NCBI GenBank assembly: GCA_022225965.2
Contig: JAKJXP020000010.1
Span: forward strand, 62,001 to 126,000
Source: Diatrype stigma
Lineage: Eukaryota; Ascomycota; Sordariomycetes; Xylariales; Diatrypaceae
Length of the DNA: 64,000 bases
Direction of reading: 5' to 3'
The notes below the pieces were generated by a model. That model saw only the letters and a program-made list of their open reading frames with translations. It did no database searches and had not been told where the DNA came from. Positions 56,584-64,000 of this stretch are shown one piece after another (the first letter of the stretch is position 1; every line of letters starts with the position of its first letter). Both the position numbers and the translations under genes were made by a program.

Positions 56584-58257
56584 CTACGCGGTACTACTGA
56601 CGCCGATCTGCTTGCACCAGTCCCTGCCGTGGCGGACCTGCCAGTTGCAGAGCCAGACCTCGACGGCCATGCCGAGGAATCCCGCGGTGCAGATGCCGGC
56701 GGAGTCGCTGACGCTGGTGGCGCCGAGGCTGAACTCGCGGTCCTGGGGCGCGACGGCCTCCATGATGGCGGCGAAGGTGTTGACGTAGACGGCGCCGCCG
56801 AGCAGGCCCTCCCAGAAGACGACGGCGAAGACGACCCAGACGGAGGGCAGGAAGGGCCAGAGGGCGTGCGCGGCCAGGAGCACCGCGTTGGCCACCTGCA
56901 GGAGCGCCGGCACGTACAGGCGCCGCACCCGCACCCAGGCCACCGACGTCCGCGACACGAACACCCCGACCTGGTACAGGAGGCCGTACATCGGGTAGAA
57001 GTCGCGCAGCTCCGCGAACGGCGACGACGACAGCGGGAACAAGAGCACCGGCGCGATCCCCTGGTTGATCGTGTACTCGGCCACGTACACGAGGAAGAGC
57101 GGCAGCATGTACGGCACGAAGAGCGAGCGGGCGCGGCGCAGGTTCGCCGCGAGGCTTTGCTGCTGATGCGGATGCTGATGCTGATGCCGATGCGCTGGAC
57201 CGTCCACCTCGCCTGCGACCCCCGGCCCTGATGGTGGTGGTGCTAGCAAGCTGGTGGTCGCGTTGTTCGGCGCCGATTCCTCTACATCGTCGTCGTTGTC
57301 GTTGTCGACGCGGTCCGGGACGGGGTCATACCCGCCCTTATTATCAGCAGCCGCCCGCCTCCTGCGCCTCTCCTCCTCGCGGAGGGGCCCCCGCGGCAGC
57401 ACGGCGAAGAAGCTGAGCAGCATGACGGCGGGCAGGGCGGCCGAGGCGAGCAGGCTGTCGCGGACGCCGAGGCCCCACAGCTCGGTGAGCAGGACGTAGA
57501 GGCCGGCGCCGACGATGCCGGCGGCGCCGGTGCCGCTGCCCCAGGCGGCCAGGCTCAGGCGGCCGTAGTGGTGCGTCAGGCCGAGGAAGCTGAGCTCGCC
57601 GCCGCCGCTGGCGAAGCTGGCCAGCGCGATGCCCAGCATCTTGGGGGCGGCTGAGCCGCCACCGGCGGGCGCGAGCGCCACGGCGAGCATGCCGGCGGCG
57701 GAGCCGAGGGCGAAGACCACGACGCGCAGCCCGTAGGGCACGCGGTGGATGAAGTAGGGCGCGACGAGCTTGGTGAGGAAGGCCGGGAGCACGTCGGCGA
57801 GCAGCACGGCGCCCTTGGGCACGTCGGAGCCGACGAGGTCTTGGGCCGCGGAGAGGATGATCACGTAGAGGACGTTGTTGATGAGCCCTGTTTTGGTTGG
57901 GGGGTCCCGTTGGGTTGGGGGGATTGGCGGTTCGGTTAGTTTTAGTCTACTTTACGGTGATGCACGTCACGCACGTTACGTTTGCATTACGTGGATGGGG
58001 ATTTAGATGGGGGTGGATTAGGTAAAAGACAAGACGTAGGTAGGTAGATCATGGCTGTTCGGTGCAACTAGAGAGATGGAGAGCTGTGTGGTGACGAGAG
58101 AAAGGGGGGCCTTACCGAAAAGCCAGAAGGCTACCAGGACGGCAGCTTCGGGGTGCCGGAGCAGCGACGCCAGACGGGCCCGGTAAATGGCCCAGGATGA
58201 GCCGGGCGAGCCGGGCATCGGGAGGTATCCTGAAGAGGACGGAGAGGGACGGGTCAT
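56584..58257 (-). CDS. BTN1: Battenin / CLN3 family vacuolar membrane protein
   Basis: Two exons (58257-58116, 57887-56584), with a 228-base phase-1 intron, give 481 residues, near the human CLN3 length of 438. The splice restores the family hallmark [40 protein letters not shown] and [19 protein letters not shown] follow, both conserved in battenins. About ten to eleven membrane helices are visible. Yeast Btn1 sits in the vacuole membrane and affects vacuolar pH and basic amino acid balance; the human homologue is mutated in juvenile Batten disease. The central cytosolic loop (about residues 210-290) is long, Asp-rich and contains a His/Gln-rich [12 protein letters not shown] run. The C-terminal [20 protein letters not shown] is a family-type tail. 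Confidence 0.93.
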
Positions 58258-60432
58258 GGTGATGGGATGGGATAGATGGACGGTGTGGTGACGTCGTCCG
58301 CCCGCGATCTACCTATAACAAAGTACAATCCGCAATGCGCAACCCGCAAGACAAGAGGACCTAGCGGCATAGACCATATACCTACAACAACTGCGTATTA
58401 CCTAATTACCTAGTTCAGTATCTGATGAACATGATGGTGCTTTTCCAGGACTCAGGAGGCTCTGTGAGAGATGAGATGGGAGGTTTCCCATGTGCTGCTG
58501 CAATGCAACATGCGGGTCATTCGCACACGCGTTGGAAAGCTGTTTCCACATGTGAGACGTGCACGCACCCGGCCAATTGGTGAGGTTGAGGTCACCGGGT
58601 CCGAGCCAGCGCGGTGCCAAGAGTGGTCAAGGAGCGCCAAGCATTGGCCCAGTTAAAGCTCCGATAAGGGGATCGGTCAGTTATCAGTCCCATATCGGCA
58701 CAGTCACTGCCCAGGTAGCCACGTGTGAGAATATAACGGCACAGTGCTGGGTATGTCGTTTCCGTTGTTTGAGCAATGGGAAATTCTATTTCCTTCATTT
58801 ATAATTCCTCCATCAGAAGTCACCAACTTACGGACGGTCTTAGTCGCACATATCTACCTTCATGTACGTAGGAAAACATGTGTATGTAACGACTGTTGGT
58901 CATGGAGGGAACCAACTGACACCCATTCCAAGTACTTGGATCTTATCAGCCCCGTGGTACATAAGACATTATGTGCTGCATATGCATGTGTATGTACGGA
59001 GGGTGTGTCTTAGATTTGCACCATAAACTTCAAGGTCCCCAACTTGTTTCGTTATACCAAGTAACGAGATGCGACCCTGTTACTTATATCGATGTACTCA
59101 CTCGCTCTCGCCACACCCGACGTGAGGAGGCATGGGATGAACCGCTTTGAGAAAAGCGCGTCATATGAGACGAGAAAGTATGAGCCAAGCGAGCCCAAAC
59201 TTGACCACCACCCTCGGGAGTCTGGGCGTTTGGGCACAAGGGCTTCTGGGCGTAACGGCACAAGGGGCTTCTGGGCTATGAGGCAGTTCGGGGTGTTCGG
59301 CCAGCCAGATATTAGGTGGCTTGGTGGCTTGGTGAGTATAGCTTTAAGGTTGTGAGGTAAGTTTCTAAATTAAACCTGCTTGCCACATGCATACCCGACC
59401 AACCGAAATGCATCCTACATAACTGTGCATACTTCGTAACTACAGTGTTGTGTCTCCAGCCGATCGATCTGTCACTCTGTTTCTGGCAGTTTGAGGAACG
59501 AACGATTGGAGAAGATGCGAGCACGGCAAGCGGCAAGCGGCAAGCGGGCAAGAAAAGCCCCACCAGTATCGGTGTGGGTGGGTGTGTCCCAGCCCCCGGC
59601 TATAATTGGGTCCCCCAGCAGCTGCTATTACTTCCACCGTTGTATTAATTCCACACCTGCACCTTCTGAATGCCTGGTTCAGCCCGAGGCCGTATCCTGT
59701 GACAGGTGCAATCCCAACGTCATGCCGCATTCCCTAGGGCTACTACCGAAGCCACCGATTAGGTAGATAAGTATAGATGGCAATGACAATGCTGGGGTGC
59801 CACAAGTTGCCACACCACCGGGGCAGGGCAGGGCAGAGCGCCCAGGCACCACCGACAAAGGCAGGCTGCCCAGGCTGCCAGGCTGCTGGGCAGTTTCCTC
59901 GAGAGACTTGGAACGTCTCAGCCTGCTTGGTGCCCTCCAACTTCTGACCCATCACAAAGCCCGTCTTTACTAAATCCAGATGCTACCCCATCGCCACTTA
60001 CTACCTTGGGACAGGCCAAGAAAGGTACTGCCGTCATTTCTGCACCAGTGCGTTACTACCCCATCATATAGGTGGGTAGTAGACTTTATATGCAGTGAAC
60101 CTAGACAGGTGACAGGCTAGGACCCGAGCCCTGGTCCCGTCAAAGTTGACCTCATGCCCCTGACTCCCCTTCACAAGGCTGAGATCCAACACGCCCTCGG
60201 TCACGTTAACATTCCAGCACAAAACTAGACAACCCCCCATTCATTTTACCTAGATCCTAACTCTATTTATGATACCACGTTTTTTGACCCGAGCAGTCAC
60301 TTGCGCCAGGCACACCGAACCTATACGGTCAGCCGATACCGAATCTTTTAGCACGGCCTTGAAGGCAAATCTCAACAAGGCTACACAAGTGAACAGGTAT
60401 AAAACTCGGCTGGGGTCCAGAACGCAAGCAAG
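58258..60432. other. Divergent promoter region, no gene recognised
   Basis: It lies between the CLN3 homologue (-) and the DUF2183 gene (+). Short repeats occur at 59520-59537 (GCGGCAA units) and 59819-59835 (GGGCA units). No conserved frame. Confidence 0.45.
60398..60405 (+). promoter_or_regulatory. TATA-like element before the DUF2183 gene
   Basis: TATAAAAC lies only about 35 bases before the ATG, so transcription may start very close to the start codon. Alternatively a further upstream promoter is used and this is incidental. Confidence 0.3.
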
Positions 60433-61798
60433 ATGGCTCCAAACAATAAGCGCAGGGCCACACTCATGATGCAGGAACAAACGCGACAGGAGCGTCAGTT
60501 CCACAAGACCGAGTCGGATCTGTCTAGTGTCGAGGTCCCGACGGCTATCTCGGCTAAGCTGGGCACAGTCGGCAAGCTTCGCAATATCCTTTCATACCTA
60601 GGGAAGAAGAATCCGCTCCCGCAAACTGTAACCAAGAATGATACCGTCTGGCTGTTAGACAACACCGCCTACCGCAGCCAGACGACCGGGAAATGGGAAG
60701 CCGAGTACGTTGCAGCCGTGTTTTCCCAGGATGCATCCTGTGTTATAGCCGATGCTGTCAGTGTGGTTGCGAAGCAACTCGGGCTCCAAAAAGGTGATCC
60801 AGATTACCCAACCATCGAGGAGAGGATCAAGATGTTCACGCAAGACATAAAACCTGGAACGACCGTCAAGGCCGTTCACCGGGAGTCATTTACATTGAGG
60901 TTGGGTCCCGGGGGAAGGAACGGCATCAGTACCGATATCATGAACCTTCCAAGACATGAAGGCGACGACCTCGTTATCCCTACGGTCGCCAAAGTCCCAA
61001 AGGGTACAGATGGTATTTTGGAGATGAGAACATTCTTCGCCGAGGCGGAAGGCTGGGCCGTGATCTCCGGTAAGTCACTGACTCTTACCTATGCCTGGGG
61101 CTTCAATCAGCATGGACTAACATCTAGTAGATGTCGATGATACCATCAAAATCACGCAGACTGGTGATCCGATAGGGATCTTGCGATCGACCTTTGTAGA
61201 TACGCCAGCCGTGTGTCCCGGCATGCCCGAGCTGTACTGGCATATCCAGTCGGCCATCAAGGACACATCTCCATGGTTCTACCTCTCCGCTTCCCCCTAT
61301 AACCTGTATCCCTTCCTGCGCGAGTTCCGCGAAGAGAACTACCCCCACGGCACTATCGTCCTGCGCGACTCGAGCTGGATGAGCATCCCAGGTCTTCTAT
61401 CCAATCTTACTCTGGGCACAGAGGACTACAAGGTCGACCGAATGGAGAAGATCCATTCATGGCTGCCGAAGAGGAAGCTGATCTTGATTGGCGATTCCAC
61501 ACAGTCGGACCCGGAATCCTATGGTGAGATGTGAGTGGTGCCCATGATCGTGATAGCAATCAGACTTGTGATCGTACGACTAACAGGTACCTGCAGCTAT
61601 CGAACGCATCCCGACTGGGTCAAGGTCATTCTCATTCGCAAGGTTGAGGACATTGCAGCCATAGGCATCGAGTCCAAGAACAAGCCGGAGCGCTTTGAAG
61701 AGGCCTTCGAGGACGTCCCCAAGGATGTTTGGCATGTGTTCACGAACCCCGCCGAGTGCACCACGATCATCGATAAGGCTGTTGCCTCGTCCAAGTAA
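60433..61798 (+). CDS. App1-type phosphatidate phosphatase (DUF2183)
   Basis: Three exons (60433-61069, 61131-61530, 61597-61798) give 412 residues; introns are 61 and 66 bases. The first splice creates the HAD-type catalytic motif DVDDT at residues 213-217 (VISDVDDTIKITQTGDP), where Asp213 would be the nucleophile. VCPGMPELYWHIQSA, WFYLSASPYNLYPFLREF and LILIGDSTQSDPESYGEIY are the other DUF2183 landmarks, so the fold is complete. Yeast App1 dephosphorylates phosphatidic acid and acts at cortical actin patches in endocytosis. The basic N-terminus (KRRATLMMQEQTRQER) could be a membrane-association segment. The second intron must use the inner CTGCAG acceptor; the outer AACAG site shifts the frame. 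Confidence 0.9.
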
Positions 61799-62699
61799 GG
61801 TTAATTATCTTGGTAGTTAACATGCCGTCAAATAGGCTACCAACCCAGCATACGGTCTTCTGACATTAGCATGGCATGGCGTCTCTGGTTTGTTGCTTTT
61901 TTCCCGTTCCCCTGTATTCGTGTATCAGGTGCGGTCTGTTTCCCTGCGCCTGGCTGAAACGATACCCTATGTTATGGGGGCCCTTGAGCTCTTTTTTGAA
62001 ACACGAAGCGTAGATAGACTAGAGGGTGCAATTACTAGTACGAGAATGATTTATAAATACATGTGTACTGTATTGTATTGCCTTACGATACGAGTTCAAT
62101 GTCAGAACGCCCGATGTGTAAGTGATTACAACATCACAAACTCCGATAGCCCATCCGAAAAGGGGTTTGTTGGTTTTGGTTTTCTGGAACTGGGAATATT
62201 AACGTCATAACTACCTCTGACTGGCCGAACCCCGCAAACAACCTCTCCCCACTCTTGCATGCAGGACGGATTCGCGGGATCTCGGAGTGCTCGCTTCCTC
62301 CGATGCACGGTAGCCTCACCTGCATCATATGTTAGTAACGTTGTTTAAAAGGCTAGGTAGGTACTTAAGTAGGCAGGCTCTCGTTGTTGTGAAACACTTT
62401 AAGCTTTCTCCTCTTATACCTACCTCGCGCTTCGTGCATGTATGTCCGCCCCTAAATTCCGGCCGCTCTTCGCACACTCCCCTCCCCTTACAAGTTTCGT
62501 AGGACCGAACATCCCGAAGCGACCAGCAGCAGCCCGCCATTGTGTCCTCGTATTTCAGCCTCGCCGGGCCCTTACTACCACTGCTACTCCTCCACTTACC
62601 CCTCTGCTACCTTTCCATCATCATCGTCCTGCCATATTAATCCCAACAATCTACCGTCATTACCACCACCACCACCACCACCTCAACAACCACAGCAAG
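61799..62699. other. Intergenic and GST 5' leader
   Basis: The 3' side of the DUF2183 gene, then a C-rich leader with CACCACCACC runs before the GST start. The leader from 62442 is open in frame with the GST (see finding). No separate gene recognised. Confidence 0.5.
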
Positions 62700-63788
62700 A
62701 TGGCCACCGCCACCGCCGACGCATACGAGCTGATCTACTGGCCCGGCATCCCCGGGCGCGGCGAGCACGTGCGCCTCGCGCTCGAGGAGGGCGGGGCCGC
62801 CTACCGGGACACGGCCCGAACCGGAACCGGGATGCGCGAGGTCGGCGCCCAGATCGCCGACGACAACCTCGGCGACGACGCCAACGCGCCGCCCTTCGCC
62901 CCGCCTGTCCTGCGCCACGGCGACGCGCTGCTGTGGCAGACCCCCGCCATCCTGGCCTACCTCGGCCCGCGGCTGGGCCTGGCCCCGGAGGCCGCGTCGG
63001 CGGGCGCGGCGCGCGTCGCGGCCCTGGCCATGACGGCGCTGGATGGGCTGAGCGATGAGGTGCATGATTGCCATCATCCGATTGCTACGGGGCGTGAGTG
63101 GTCTTTTCTTTTTTTTTCTTTCTTCTTCCGTGTTCTCTCCATACATACCCCCTTTGTTGCCCCCTTTTATATGACCTACCTTCTTACTATTCCCCTTCCG
63201 CGCGCACGTAAGCTGACCCATTACAACTCCTCCGAGATGGGGATGGTATCGTCTTTTCTTCGCAGTGTACTACGAGGATCAGAAAGAGGAGAGTCTGCGC
63301 AAGAGCAAGGACTTCGTCGCGAACCGGCTGCCCAAGTTCCTCGGCTACTTCGAGCGCGTCCTCCAGGGCAAGGCGAGCGGCGACGGCCCGTGGCTCTACG
63401 GAGGGCGGCTGACGTACGCGGATCTGGTGCTGTTCCAGGTGGGTTGCGCGTTCCCTTTATGACTCTTTCCTTCCAGTCAGCCTTTCCCTACCTGATACTC
63501 TGTAACTTTGAGAAACCCCCCTGTAGATAACAAGCAATTCACTGACGACGTGTAAACGTGCACGCAAACCTCGAAAAAAAACAGTGCCTCGATGGAACGA
63601 AGTTCATGTTCCGGAAGGCCATGCAGTGGGCGGAGAAGTCGGGAAAATACGCGCACGTCTTCGAGCTCTACGATGCTGTGAAGGCTCGGCCGAGGATCAA
63701 GGAGTACCTGGCAAGCGATAGGAGGCAGGGTTACTCGATGGGCATCTACCGCTACTATCCCGAGCTCGATGTCGGAGAGGAGATGTAA
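62700..63788 (+). CDS. Glutathione S-transferase
   Basis: Three exons (62700-63093, 63266-63438, 63585-63788) give 256 residues; introns are 172 and 146 bases. The thioredoxin-like N-terminal domain starts YELIYWPGIPGRGEHVRLAL. The Tyr early in the first strand and the RGEHVR helix fit the Tyr-type (sigma/alpha-like) cytosolic GST pattern. LLWQTPAILAYLGPRLGL holds the glutathione-binding QTPAI (SNAI-like) turn. The all-helical C-terminal domain contains LTYADLVLFQ, the usual N-capping/hydrophobic staple segment, split from CLDGTKFMF by the second intron. It conjugates glutathione to electrophiles; the substrate is unknown. The start at 62700 has an AAGATGG context and gives a normal GST N-terminus. 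The end region KARPRIKEYLASDRR is standard. Confidence 0.92.
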
Positions 63789-64000
63789 ACTCGTTATGGC
63801 TCTGATGCTGTGAGTATCACACTAGGGATTTGAAAGGGGTAAAAGCGGGGATACCGGTGTTGGTATGAGTATGAGTTACCATCTGCAGCTTTACCTTGCT
63901 ATGTTCCCCCACCTGTTGTAAGGCATTGCTGACTTATACAACATAATTGCGCACTGGTTTCTAGCCAACTTGGTATATCTTCTCGTTCGATTATCTGACT
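63789..64000. other. 3' region of the GST gene
   Basis: Downstream sequence to the window edge; no further gene start is visible. Confidence 0.4.

Noticed and set aside
61586..61596. Outer AACAG acceptor (ending at 61586) in the second intron of the DUF2183 gene
   Set aside because: It shifts the frame and ends the protein within about twenty codons; the CTGCAG site restores a conserved C-terminus of normal length.

Overview
The window is nuclear DNA of a filamentous ascomycete, most likely a Sordariomycete. The genes carry short 50-230 bp introns with GTANGT donors and CTAAC-type branch points. The coding repertoire is typical of Pezizomycotina: four Zn(II)2Cys6 regulators, an AA9 lytic polysaccharide monooxygenase with a CBM1, a GLEYA adhesin and a conserved small secreted protein. 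The repetitive DNA shows the one-sided C-to-T / G-to-A decay of repeat-induced point mutation (RIP). The species is not identifiable from the sequence alone. Gene models below were built by hand from reading frames and splice signals; each sums to a whole number of codons.

Layout. 0-12 kb: a GLEYA cell-surface adhesin (+), an MCH1-type major facilitator (+) and a small secreted protein (-). 12-26 kb: threonine synthase (-), a family 2 O-methyltransferase (-), a Zn2Cys6 regulator (-), a secreted PHOa-type phosphoesterase (+) and a second Zn2Cys6 regulator (-). 29-37 kb: AA9-CBM1 LPMO (-), a small conserved protein (-), a 1.4 kb A+T-rich inverted repeat, a DUF2470 membrane protein (+) and a third Zn2Cys6 regulator (-). 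At 37.85-37.91 kb lie a poly-G run, ten Ns and an 18-base Illumina adapter remnant, so the two sides may not be truly contiguous. 40.4-48.1 kb: a RIP-wrecked but structurally complete Ty1/copia retrotransposon on the minus strand, with LTRs and a target duplication. 52-64 kb: a large Zn2Cys6 regulator with a glutamine-rich tail (+), a CLN3/battenin homologue (-), an App1-type DUF2183 phosphatase (+) and a glutathione S-transferase (+).

The most unusual item is inside the copia element. Between the end of pol and the 3' LTR, on the opposite strand, is a ruined intron-containing gene (40984-42228) whose ATG, single frame, intron and lysine-rich tail can all still be followed. It looks like a host-type gene carried antisense by the retroelement. 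The second is the large inverted repeat at 32183-33592, which sits between two divergently transcribed genes.

The genes do not form an obvious pathway cluster. The O-methyltransferase has no polyketide or peptide synthase nearby, and the regulators have no evident local targets. The impression is of ordinary euchromatic genes interrupted by RIP-inactivated islands, with long intergenic stretches in which I see no genes.
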